From positions 1 to 64,000 of the forward strand of contig CAZOYW010000014.1 in the NCBI GenBank assembly GCA_964584165.1: a DNA stretch of 64,000 nucleotides. Direction: 5' to 3'. Position numbers and translations under genes: made by a program. Shown here piece after piece: positions 1 to 5,423 of the stretch. How positions within the stretch are numbered: position 1 is the stretch's first letter; every line of letters begins with the position of its first letter. Source of the DNA: CAZKCI01 sp964584165. GTDB lineage: Bacteria > Auribacterota > Erginobacteria > Erginobacterales > CAZKCI01. The notes under the pieces are model-generated. The model did no database searches and was not told where the DNA came from. It saw only the letters and a list, made by a program, of their open reading frames with translations.

Positions 1-215
1 GTGAACAACCGGCTCAGGTCGACGCCGGTGCCGATGACGCCGTGATCGCGCGCCCAGGTGCAGAGCATCTCCCCCGAACCGCTGCCGAGGTCGAGCATCC
101 GAGTCCCCCTCTCCAGCCGCAGCGCCGCGCCGAGAGTGGCGAGCTTTTCGGGCGTGATCGGGTTGTGGATGCGGTGAGCGCTTTCCGTGATGTTGAATAT
201 CCGTGGGATGTCCAT
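1..215 (-). CDS. SAM-dependent class I methyltransferase, N-terminal part
   Basis: Reading down from an ATG at 215, the frame stays open to the window edge, so about 71 N-terminal residues are present and the C-terminus is missing. It contains the glycine-rich motif I, LDLGSGSGEM, that binds S-adenosylmethionine in Rossmann-fold methyltransferases. The preceding IHNPITPEKLATLG segment is typical of the helix before that motif. An AGGAG ribosome-binding site lies about 10 bases upstream, which fixes the start. The substrate cannot be deduced. It lies beyond the low-coordinate end of the cassette array and is separated from it by REP repeats, so it may be ordinary chromosome. Certain as a Rossmann methyltransferase domain; uncertain beyond that. 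Confidence 0.8.
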   Translation of the reverse strand, partial: MDIPRIFNITESAHRIHNPITPEKLATLGAALRLERGTRMLDLGSGSGEMLCTWARDHGVIGTGVDLSRLF

Positions 216-684
216 TGCGGAATATCTCCTTGCGTGAGAAGCAATCCCGCCCGCTGTCATTGAGAGTCCCGATAAAAGCGTCCAGCTTTTATCGGGGCGA
301 AGCAATCCCGACCTATCACGCCATAAAAACCCCTTCCCGCCCTCCCCGTTGGATTTCGTTCGTTCCGAGAGGCCCCCGAGACCCCCTGAATCCCAACGGG
401 ATTCCGCCTTCCAGCCCGGGGTTGCGCCAGAGGCGCTACCCCGGGTCAATGCCCCCCTCCCCCGACAACCCCGAAGGGGTTGCGTCCGCTCCGGTCCCCG
501 TCCCGGCCTCGTTATGTTCGCCCGGCACCGGGTTTGGCCCGTCGGGCGAGGTCGTAGTCGACGGTTGTAGGGGCGAACTTCATGTTCGCCCGGCCCCGGG
601 TTTGGCCCGTCGGGCGAACACCCCCGATAGATCGGGGCAGGCAGGTTCGCCCCTACGGGCGGGGCTGTAGTCAACGGTTGTAGG
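216..684. repeat. Gene-free stretch filled with REP-type repeats
   Basis: No credible gene is seen. The stretch holds two copies of GAAGCAATCCCG (near 239 and 299) flanking a hairpin, GTCCCGATA against TATCGGGGC. It then holds a direct repeat of about 65 bp containing GGGTTTGGCCCGTCGGGCGA (near 530 and 600). GTAG-headed hairpins lie at 567-593 and, inverted, at about 613-656. A third GTAG copy at 680 is cut off where the first cassette-array repeat begins. This is the low-coordinate border of the cassette array. Confidence 0.7.
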
Positions 685-690
685 GGCGAA

Positions 691-843
691 CGGGCGGCGG
701 CGGAGCCCCGACGGACCGGCCCGTTTTCCGGGCCGGGACGGCGTTGGCCCCAGCCGCTGATGGGCCGCGCGCCAGCGCGGCCCGGAAGCGGATGGGTACA
801 GCCGCCGCCCGATGAGCCGACGCGCTTGCGCGTTGGCTCATCG
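691..843 (-). repeat. 153-bp array repeat, copy A
   Basis: First of nine copies of the structured repeat that separates the gene cassettes. It is exactly 153 bp. On the plus strand it opens with the half-stem CGGGCGGCGGC, holds two internal hairpins and closes with GCCGCCGCCCG. The hairpin GATGAGCCGACGCGC...GCGCGTTGGCTCATC follows. On the minus strand the following cassette would start at the core-like GTTCGCC (685-691), but no gene follows. Confidence 0.85.
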
Positions 844-1000
844 CCGCGAATCATGATTTTAGCTCGATAGCGACAAATTTTGGAAGAATTCAGGTTTTTC
901 GCCGCAGCGGGTGTCCGCGGCAGCCGCTGGTTCGAGGGTGCGCGGCGGTCCAAGAACGACCCGGCTCAGGAGCGCGGCTTGTCCGCTTCGCCGGGAGCCG
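844..1000 (-). other. Decayed attC region behind the hydrolase cassette
   Basis: Next to repeat A is a partial copy of the attC found at 3378-3434; the shared part includes TCATGATTTTAGCTCGATAG. Further right, 957-1000 has an attC-like stem (GGCTC..GGAGCGCGGC against GCTCCCGG) resembling the attC at 5372-5423 and including CGCGGCTTGTCCGC. It lies at the 3' end of the hydrolase gene. The two together look like the remains of one ORF-less cassette plus the true attC of the hydrolase cassette. The R'' expected to match this cassette's own core (AACCAAC) is not found, so this site is degenerate. Confidence 0.5.
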
Positions 1001-1586
1001 ATGATCGGGCATGGGTTTCGCGGGCGAAATGCTCGGCAAGGCGCACCAGGGCTTCGGACGCAGTCCGGATGCTTTTCTCGCGGCAGGACACAACTCCCGC
1101 GTTGTAGTCTCCCCCGGCACACGGAATCCCGAGGAAGCAGACGTTTCCCAGCTCTTCTCCGTAGACATCGCACTCGTCCGCGTCGGCGATCGGATCCGGG
1201 CATCCTTCATACAGCGCATAGGATAGCCCTTCGAGAGCCTCGCTGACAAACCGGCGCATCCGAGGCGACCGGCATTTTTCGATCGTGATATCGCGCTCGG
1301 TCACCGTTCCGGTGACGTCCACAACCACGACCACATCGTCGGGCGAAAGGGTCTTCCGCACCTCGCAGGCGCCTTCCATGGCCGTCTCTTCGCCATACGT
1401 CAGCTCAATGCGAAGCGAATCCGAGGTCATCCGACCGCTGAAATACGCACTCATCACCGCGTGAACGCCCGCGAAGTTATCGAGATGCCCCACGAACGCA
1501 TCGTTCTCGCGGATCAATCTGTGGGAACGAAAGCCGGTATCCGCATGGCAGGAGATAACGAGTTGAGGTTGTCTGGGATTCTTCAC
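966..1586 (-). CDS. M20/M28-like zinc hydrolase domain protein (cassette gene)
   Basis: A protein of about 206 residues starting at a GTG at 1586, only 12 bases after the cassette core GTTGGTT. That spacing is usual for integron cassettes and is why the longer frame running back through the repeat is rejected. Visible metal-ligand-like positions match the M20/M28/M42 di-zinc peptidase fold: His14 in SCHADTG, Asp36 in GHLDN, Glu66-Glu67 in TYGEE and Asp90 in VVDVTG. At about 200 residues it is shorter than typical members and may be a single catalytic domain. The last residues run into the attC, as is common in cassettes. The substrate is unknown. It could be an amidohydrolase or aminopeptidase, or an inactive relative. 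Confidence 0.6.
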   Translation of the reverse strand: MKNPRQPQLVISCHADTGFRSHRLIRENDAFVGHLDNFAGVHAVMSAYFSGRMTSDSLRIELTYGEETAMEGACEVRKTLSPDDVVVVVDVTGTVTERDITIEKCRSPRMRRFVSEALEGLSYALYEGCPDPIADADECDVYGEELGNVCFLGIPCAGGDYNAGVVSCREKSIRTASEALVRLAEHFARETHARSSAPGEADKPRS

Positions 1587-1598
1587 GCTAGTAACCAA

Positions 1599-1743
1599 CG
1601 GCGCTGCGGATCGGCGGCGGGCGCGGAGGCGGGGGCTTGACCGCCGTAGCTCGGACTTGTCGGAGCGATTGCGGTTGATCGCCGCAGGACCGTGGGCTCC
1701 ATCCGCCGCCCGATGAGCCGACACGCTTGCGCGTCGGCTCATT
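1599..1743 (-). repeat. Array repeat, copy B (variant, shortened)
   Basis: A divergent copy of about 145 bp. It shares a central block (AGGCGGGGGCTTGACCGCC) with copy E at 4036-4225 rather than with the six 153-bp copies, so the repeat has at least two subfamilies. It keeps the terminal hairpin GATGAGCCGACACGC...GCGCGTCGGCTCAT. On the minus strand it ends at the core GTTGGTT (1593-1599), where the hydrolase cassette starts. Confidence 0.75.
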
Positions 1744-1794
1744 GTCGCCCATCTGGCGCACGGGTACCGCGTCGCCAGCATGGGTTGGTTGTGC
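1744..1794 (-). other. attC site of the DinJ/YafQ cassette
   Basis: A short classical attC immediately 3' of the yafQ-like gene. On the minus strand, R'' is GCACAAC, one mismatch from the complement of this cassette's own core GTTGGGC (2409-2415). The arms CCCATGCTGGCG and CGCCAGATGGG pair with a single unpaired G, the extrahelical base expected of attC sites. It abuts repeat B exactly at the recombination point. Confidence 0.8.
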
Positions 1795-1798
1795 CCGA

Positions 1799-2071
1799 TC
1801 ATTTCTTGAACAGGGCCGAATGGGTTCCCATGCGCTCGAAAATCAATCGGTCGCCATCAACCTTGTAAATGAGCAACCAATCGGACTCGATATGGCAGTC
1901 CCTTCGCCCGGAGTAGTTACCCACCAACCGGTGATCGCGGTGAATCGGGTCGAGCGGGCGTCCTGCGACGAGTGCTCGAGCGATGATCTTGAACTTCTCG
2001 ACGTTCTTTCCGCGGCGGATCGCCAGCTTGAGGTCCCGCTCAAACTGCCGCGTATAGACAGGGGTGTACAT
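1799..2071 (-). CDS. yafQ: YafQ-family mRNA interferase toxin
   Basis: A 90-residue RelE-superfamily toxin. The C-terminal half, with DCHIESDWLLIYK and GTHSALF, matches the YafQ signature, including the late catalytic His of the GTHS motif and the His of DHRLVGNYSG. In YafQ/DinJ systems the toxin cleaves mRNA on the ribosome and is held inactive by the antitoxin. Its ATG overlaps the antitoxin stop by one base (TGATG), so the two are translationally coupled. It is carried in an integron cassette, where toxin-antitoxin pairs are thought to stabilise arrays. Full length with no missing key residue seen. Confidence 0.9.
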   Translation of the reverse strand: MYTPVYTRQFERDLKLAIRRGKNVEKFKIIARALVAGRPLDPIHRDHRLVGNYSGRRDCHIESDWLLIYKVDGDRLIFERMGTHSALFKK

Positions 2072-2331
2072 CAGATGCCCAGCCGCTTAAACATATCGTC
2101 AGCATCCTTGCACAGCACAAGGTCTCGTCCGGCATCCGTGGAGTCAAAGGTCCGGCGGGTTGTCGCGGTTGGTACCGCGACATCGAAAGGCAACCCGTCG
2201 CGCAGTTCGACCTGGCGGTAGAAGATCGTGATCGCCTGAGTCGGATTCAGCCCCAGCTTACGAAACACCCCCTCGGCGCGATCCTTCAGCTCCGGCTCCA
2301 GCCGGGCTCTCACAGTCGCTGTTTTGCTCAT
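2071..2331 (-). CDS. dinJ: RelB/DinJ-family antitoxin
   Basis: An 86-residue protein starting MSKTATVRARLEPELK, the ribbon-helix-helix N-terminus of DinJ/RelB antitoxins. LNPTQAITIFYRQVELRDGLPF follows, the conserved dimerisation region, split here only by family variation. AAGGAG lies 7 bases before the ATG at 2331, so the longer upstream frame is not needed. It should bind its own promoter and neutralise the YafQ-like toxin encoded directly downstream. Antitoxin-first order with a one-base overlap is the standard arrangement. Confidence 0.9.
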   Translation of the reverse strand: MSKTATVRARLEPELKDRAEGVFRKLGLNPTQAITIFYRQVELRDGLPFDVAVPTATTRRTFDSTDAGRDLVLCKDADDMFKRLGI

Positions 2332-2355
2332 GGCACGTCTCCTTGTCCGATCCTG

Positions 2356-2384
2356 AACGTAGCACAATCGGGCTACATCCACAA
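2356..2384 (-). promoter_or_regulatory. Candidate promoter of dinJ-yafQ
   Basis: On the minus strand, TTGTGG (2379-2384) and TACGTT (2356-2361) are separated by 17 bases, about 25 bases before the antitoxin ATG. It lies inside the cassette, as expected for a toxin-antitoxin cassette that must be expressed independently of its position in the array. Confidence 0.45.
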
Positions 2385-2414
2385 GCGATATCTGCGTCAT
2401 CCTTCTTGGCCCAA

Positions 2415-2593
2415 CGGGCGGCGGCTAAGCCTCGACGGACCGGCCCGTTTTCTGGGCCGGGACGGCGTGGGCTCCAGCCGCTGATGGGGCGCGCGCCAGC
2501 GCGGCCCGGAAGCGGATGGGTATAGCCGCCACCAGATGAGCTTGAGAGAAACCGCCCGCGGCTTCTCCATAAGCTCGCCGACGCGGCTCGCCG
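2415..2593 (-). repeat. Array repeat, copy C, fused to the attC of the BrnT cassette
   Basis: The first 125 bases match the 153-bp repeat. The terminal hairpin is replaced by a different stem, GATGAGCTTGAGAGAA against TTCTCCATAAGCTC, which looks like the attC of the BrnT/CopG cassette joined directly to the repeat. Only GATGAGC of the normal terminal hairpin remains. This copy may record a deletion or a recombination event within the terminal hairpin. The core on its other side is GTTGGGC (2409-2415). Confidence 0.65.
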
Positions 2594-2594
2594 G

Positions 2595-2882
2595 TTACTT
2601 CATCTTCAACGTGTCCCGCTCGGCTTGTATACCCCAGGCCAAGTAGAGCTTCGCGAGGCTCTGATAAGGCACGTCGCGCTTGTTGGCCAAGATCTTCAAT
2701 TCGTCGAGCAAGCCTTCCGGCAGCCGGATCGAGATGGATTTCAACGACGGCCGCAAGTTGGGAAAATATGCCCGTCTTGCTTTTGAAACATTAAAGAAGT
2801 CGAGAGGCGAATGCACGGACCAGAACTCTCTTTCCTTGTCCTCGCTCGCGAAGACCCGCTTACTCTTGGATGGCTTCTTCAT
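2595..2882 (-). CDS. CopG-type antitoxin partner of BrnT
   Basis: A 95-residue protein. The C-terminal half, SISIRLPEGLLDELKILA followed by VPYQSLAKLYLAWGI, is a ribbon-helix-helix (CopG antitoxin, PF12441-type) DNA-binding and dimerisation module. The N-terminal half would wrap the toxin. Its start overlaps the 3' end of the BrnT gene by 23 bases, so translation is coupled. BrnT-first gene order is the family norm. The stop codon lies at the edge of the attC/repeat junction. Confidence 0.85.
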   Translation of the reverse strand: MKKPSKSKRVFASEDKEREFWSVHSPLDFFNVSKARRAYFPNLRPSLKSISIRLPEGLLDELKILANKRDVPYQSLAKLYLAWGIQAERDTLKMK

Positions 2883-3168
2883 AAAACAGCCTCTCTTTCT
2901 TGCTCATGTCTCGGGCCGAGATGATTCTCAGTTTCTTCCCTCGGATCGTGTAGACTGCCACCAGCAGTCTTCCTTTGTCCGTTCGTCCAAAAGCCGCGAA
3001 CCTCTCTTCCGCGACAGAGTGCTTCGGATCGTCCAGGATAATCAGCGACTCATTGAAAAACATCTGCTCGCATTCCCAGTTCTCCACCTTGTGCTTGAGG
3101 TTCTTGTCCCTGTTGCCGACGTCCCATTCAAACTCAGCGAATGCGGGGTATTCTTTATGCATATACAT
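2860..3168 (-). CDS. brnT: BrnT-family ribonuclease toxin
   Basis: A 102-residue protein with the BrnT signature: FEWDVGNRDKNLKHKVE near the N-terminus, DDPKHSVAEERF in the middle, and LLVAVYTIRGKKLRIISAR then KERLFYEE at the end. BrnT toxins are RelE-fold RNases neutralised by a BrnA or CopG partner, encoded here by the overlapping downstream gene. The -10 element ends one base before the first ATG (3168). The transcript is therefore predicted to begin near the ATG at 3162 (Met3), so the mRNA may be leaderless and Met3 the real start. Confidence 0.9.
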   Translation of the reverse strand: MYMHKEYPAFAEFEWDVGNRDKNLKHKVENWECEQMFFNESLIILDDPKHSVAEERFAAFGRTDKGRLLVAVYTIRGKKLRIISARDMSKKERLFYEEAIQE

Positions 3169-3197
3169 AATGTATATCTATGGGATATACCTGTCAA
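3169..3197 (-). promoter_or_regulatory. Strong promoter for brnT, predicted leaderless mRNA
   Basis: On the minus strand, TTGACA (3192-3197) and TACATT (3169-3174) are separated by exactly 17 bases. The expected start point falls at about 3162, on an in-frame ATG. The surrounding DNA is AT-rich with TATAT palindromes that could serve as the antitoxin operator. Confidence 0.65.
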
Positions 3198-3224
3198 GAG
3201 CAGATAATCGACCCTCTAGTCGAA

Positions 3225-3377
3225 CGGGCGGCGGCTGAGCCCCGACGGACCGGCCCGTTTTCTGGGCCGGGACAGCGTTGGCTCCAGCCGCTGATGGGCC
3301 GCGCACTAGCGCGGCCCGGAAGCTGATGAGTGCAGCCGCCGCCCGATGAGCCGACGCGCTTGCGCGTCGGCTCATCG
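3225..3377 (-). repeat. 153-bp array repeat, copy D
   Basis: Exactly 153 bp, close to copy A in sequence. It shares 35 more bases with A beyond its right end, because the neighbouring attC sites are related. On the minus strand it ends at the core GTTCGAC (3219-3225), where the BrnT cassette begins. Confidence 0.85.
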
Positions 3378-3434
3378 CCGTGAATCATGATTTTAGCTCG
3401 ATAGCGAAAAATATCATGAATTCATTCGTTGGGG
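3378..3434 (-). other. attC site of the ORF6N cassette
   Basis: Starts directly after the ORF6N stop codon. On the minus strand, R'' is CCCCAAC, a 7-of-7 match to the complement of this cassette's core GTTGGGG (4030-4036). The arms GAATTCATGATATTTT and AAAATCATGATTCA pair. It meets repeat D at the recombination point. Confidence 0.85.
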
Positions 3435-3962
3435 TTATCCCTGGTTGAATCCGATGCGTCTTGGCTTTGGGGGAGGCTTGGGATCCATGAGCTGCTTTAT
3501 CGCCTCGACCATGACCAGGATCTGGTCGTCGTGATCGGAGAGTTTGCGTTCGAGTTGGGCGATCTTGCGGGCAAGCTCCCGGTGCCCAGCGATGACTTCG
3601 CGAAGTTGCACGAAGGCCCTGACCACGAAGATGCTGACTTCTACGGCTTTGGAAGAATTCAGGACGCTGGCAGCCATGATGGCCCCATGTTCGGTAAACA
3701 CGAAGGGAAGGGCCTTGGAAAACTTGAGTTTTGAGAGGTGGTCGCAATTTGCGATCACCTCGGCTTTTTCGTCGGAGGTAAGTTGGAACATGAAGTCCTC
3801 GGGGAAACGATTCCGGTTGCGTTTGACTTGCTCATTCAGGCGTCGAGTCGGAACACCGTAAGCCTCTGCGAGGTCGGCATCCATGATTACCTTGATCCCG
3901 CGAACCAGCAGGATCCTCTGCTGGATTGTACCAACCCTGATTATTGACGTAGGCTTTGCCAT
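3435..3962 (-). CDS. ORF6N-domain DNA-binding protein (cassette gene)
   Basis: A protein of about 175 residues from the ATG at 3962. The N-terminal domain is the ORF6N/KilA-N type: IQQRILLVRGIKVIMDADLAEAYG, then RLNEQVKRNRNRFPEDFMFQL and FTEHGAIMAASVLNSSKAVEVS. A C-terminal coiled coil follows (about residues 115-155). ORF6N proteins are common in phages and mobile DNA and are thought to bind DNA; the exact role is unknown. A GTG at 4007 is an alternative start but lies inside a palindrome that may be an operator. The cassette boundaries fit exactly around this gene. Confidence 0.85.
   Translation of the reverse strand: MAKPTSIIRVGTIQQRILLVRGIKVIMDADLAEAYGVPTRRLNEQVKRNRNRFPEDFMFQLTSDEKAEVIANCDHLSKLKFSKALPFVFTEHGAIMAASVLNSSKAVEVSIFVVRAFVQLREVIAGHRELARKIAQLERKLSDHDDQILVMVEAIKQLMDPKPPPKPRRIGFNQG
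3736..3760. promoter_or_regulatory. Near-perfect 25-bp palindrome inside the ORF6N gene
   Basis: Two halves, AGGTGGTCGCAA and TTGCGATCACCT, around one central base. A second copy with the same pattern lies upstream of the gene at 3985-4009. Two copies near a gene for a DNA-binding protein suggest self-regulation. Confidence 0.4.
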
Positions 3963-3984
3963 GTCATCCCCATTTGGTTTCAGG

Positions 3985-4009
3985 AGGTGATCGCAATTTG
4001 CGACCACCT
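3985..4009. promoter_or_regulatory. Near-perfect 25-bp palindrome upstream of the ORF6N gene
   Basis: Halves AGGTGATCGCAA and TTGCGACCACCT, matching the copy at 3736-3760 in inverted sense. It lies 23-47 bases before the ATG, inside the cassette, where an operator would be expected. Confidence 0.45.
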
Positions 4010-4035
4010 TGGCAACTCAAGATCCAAGACCCCAA

Positions 4036-4225
4036 CTGGCGGCGGCTGAGCTCCCGGCCGAGAGGGGGAGGCTTGACCGCCCTAGCTCCGAGTCGGAGCG
4101 AAGGCGGTTACCCGCCGGAAAACCATGGGCTCCAGCCGCTGATGGGCCGCGCGCAAGCGCGGCCCAGAAGCGGGTGGGTATAGCCGCCGCCCGATGAGCC
4201 GACGCGCTTGCGCGTCGGCTCATCG
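4036..4225 (-). repeat. Array repeat, copy E (190-bp subfamily)
   Basis: Keeps both ends of the 153-bp repeat but has a longer left internal arm containing AGGCTTGACCGCC and GGCGGTTACCCGCCGG, shared in part with copy B. The second internal hairpin (GGGCCGCGC against GCGCGGCCC) and the terminal hairpin are intact. On the minus strand it ends at core GTTGGGG, the start of the ORF6N cassette. Confidence 0.8.
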
Positions 4226-4289
4226 TAGAGCTCACCTGCTTTTACCCGCCGCACGGCGGGTAAAAGTCGGGTGGAGCGGTTGGTTAGGT
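4226..4289 (-). other. attC site of the AT-rich membrane-protein cassette
   Basis: R'' on the minus strand is ACCTAAC, a perfect complement of this cassette's core GTTAGGT (4648-4654). GCTCCACC pairs with GGTGAGC, and a long inner hairpin (CTTTTACCCGCC against GGCGGGTAAAAG) fills the variable part. It is the clearest single attC in the window. Confidence 0.9.
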
Positions 4290-4292
4290 GAT

Positions 4293-4640
4293 TTAAATAC
4301 AAGAAGCCGGAATAATAAAGCAAAGCCCTGTTAAAATAATGTGCCCCGTGGCTAAAATCACCAAAGCAACGATTAGTCGTCCCTTGAGGTTGGCAAGGCC
4401 TAAAATAGCTCCATAAATTGGAAACTGTAATAAAGATAGAATGGTAACAAGAATATCGTAAGTTGAAGTCAGCCAATATTTATTAATGCCGCCAAAAATC
4501 ATAGTTATTCCAGCATAGGGGAAAAGCATTCTAGCCAAGATATAATTACCGTGACCATAACCTGCGGAAAGAAAACCTAAGAAAAGCAGCACGGGAGTAA
4601 TAGCAAGACAAATCAGCAAAGGTTTCCAGAATCTAATCAT
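4293..4640 (-). CDS. Small AT-rich four-helix membrane protein (cassette gene)
   Basis: 115 residues with about four hydrophobic segments: residues 7-25, 35-52, 60-80 and 88-108. No family is recognised. Its ATG is 13 bases from the cassette core, and AGGTGAG, part of the core region itself, serves as the ribosome-binding site, as often happens in integron cassettes. The gene is visibly AT-rich compared with the GC-rich chromosome and with other cassettes. That points to recent acquisition from a low-GC donor. Confidence 0.75.
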   Translation of the reverse strand: MIRFWKPLLICLAITPVLLFLGFLSAGYGHGNYILARMLFPYAGITMIFGGINKYWLTSTYDILVTILSLLQFPIYGAILGLANLKGRLIVALVILATGHIILTGLCFIIPASCI

Positions 4641-4653
4641 TCATCTCACCTAA

Positions 4654-4806
4654 CGGGCGGCGGCTGAACCCCGACGGACCGGCCCGTTTTCCGGGCCGGG
4701 ACGGCATGGGCTCCAGCCGCTGATGGGCCGCGCGCCAGCGCGGCCCAGAAGCGGATGGGTACAGCCGCCGCCCGATGAGCCGACGCGCTTGCGCGTCGGC
4801 TCATCG
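4654..4806 (-). repeat. 153-bp array repeat, copy F
   Basis: Exactly 153 bp with all stems intact: CGGGCGGCGGCTG against CAGCCGCCGCCCG; ACCGGCCCG against CGGGCCGG; CCGCTGATGGGCCGCGC against GCGCGGCCCAGAAGCGG; and the terminal GATGAGCC hairpin. On the minus strand it ends at the canonical core GTTAGGT. Confidence 0.9.
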
Positions 4807-4855
4807 GCAAGAGTCAGGCGCGCCGTCAAGCGTCGCCGGCACTCCTTGGTTCGGC
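4807..4855 (-). other. attC site of the PH-like cassette
   Basis: On the minus strand, R'' is GCCGAAC, 6 of 7 against the complement of this cassette's core GTTGGGC. CAAGGAGT pairs with ACTCTTG, leaving one base extrahelical. The inner stem GCCGGCG pairs with CGCGCC. A classical compact attC of about 50 bases. Confidence 0.85.
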
Positions 4856-5197
4856 TGTGTTGTTTCCAAGCTCCGCTAGAATCTTATCAGAGTCATCAAC
4901 GTCAACAACGATGCGCGTGTATTCTGCATCCTTTAAATCGAACACCAGTGCGCCCTTGCCAAAATGGATGTTCCAGAACTCCTTTCGACCCTGCCCATAA
5001 TACGTGCCGGCAACGATGATTCTCGGTAATGCAGTGCCCGGGCAACGAAACCACGGTGGCACGAGCTTGCCGTCATGCCTGTAAACTTTGCTGATCGAGT
5101 TTTTGGGGATGGCGAGTGAACCCTTAAACGACCAGATCTTGTCCCAACCGATAATCTCAATGCGAACCACATTCTTTGAGATGGTAAGCTTGTTCAT
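4826..5197 (-). CDS. Small protein resembling bacterial PH-domain family (cassette gene)
   Basis: 123 residues from the ATG at 5197, with GAGGAAG as ribosome-binding site and the cassette core 21 bases upstream. VRIEIIGWDKIWSFKG, AIPKNSISKVY, PGTALPRIIVAGTY and TRIVVDVDDSDKILAEL match the pattern of a family of small all-beta PH-like proteins common in actinobacteria and other phyla. Its function is unknown. The last residues (GNNTAEPRSAGDA) lie in the attC. No membrane segment is seen. Confidence 0.7.
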   Translation of the reverse strand: MNKLTISKNVVRIEIIGWDKIWSFKGSLAIPKNSISKVYRHDGKLVPPWFRCPGTALPRIIVAGTYYGQGRKEFWNIHFGKGALVFDLKDAEYTRIVVDVDDSDKILAELGNNTAEPRSAGDA

Positions 5198-5218
5198 AAA
5201 TTCTTCCTCTTCGCCCAA

Positions 5219-5371
5219 CGGGCGGCAGCTGAGCCCCGACGGACTGGCCCGTTTTCCGGGCCGGGACGGCATGGGCTCCAGCCGCTGATGGGCCGCGCGC
5301 CAGCGCGGCCCGGAAGCGGATGGGTACAGCCGCCGCCTGATGAGCCGACGCGCTTGCGCGTCGGCTCATCG
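5219..5371 (-). repeat. 153-bp array repeat, copy G
   Basis: Exactly 153 bp and nearly identical to copy F; the differences lie mainly at CAGCTGAGCC and ACTGGCCCG. On the minus strand it ends at the canonical core GTTGGGC, with the PH-like cassette following. Confidence 0.9.
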
Positions 5372-5423
5372 CCTGCGCTCAGGCGCGCGGCTTGTCCGCG
5401 TCGCCTGCAGCGCTTTGTTGGCC
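5372..5423 (-). other. attC site of the radical-SAM cassette
   Basis: On the minus strand it begins with R'' GGCCAAC, a perfect complement of this cassette's core GTTGGCC (7169-7175). AAAGCGCTGCAGGCGAC follows, and CGCCTGAGCGCAGG closes it. The wording is almost that of classical plasmid-borne 59-base elements. Repeat G starts exactly after its final G. Confidence 0.9.
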
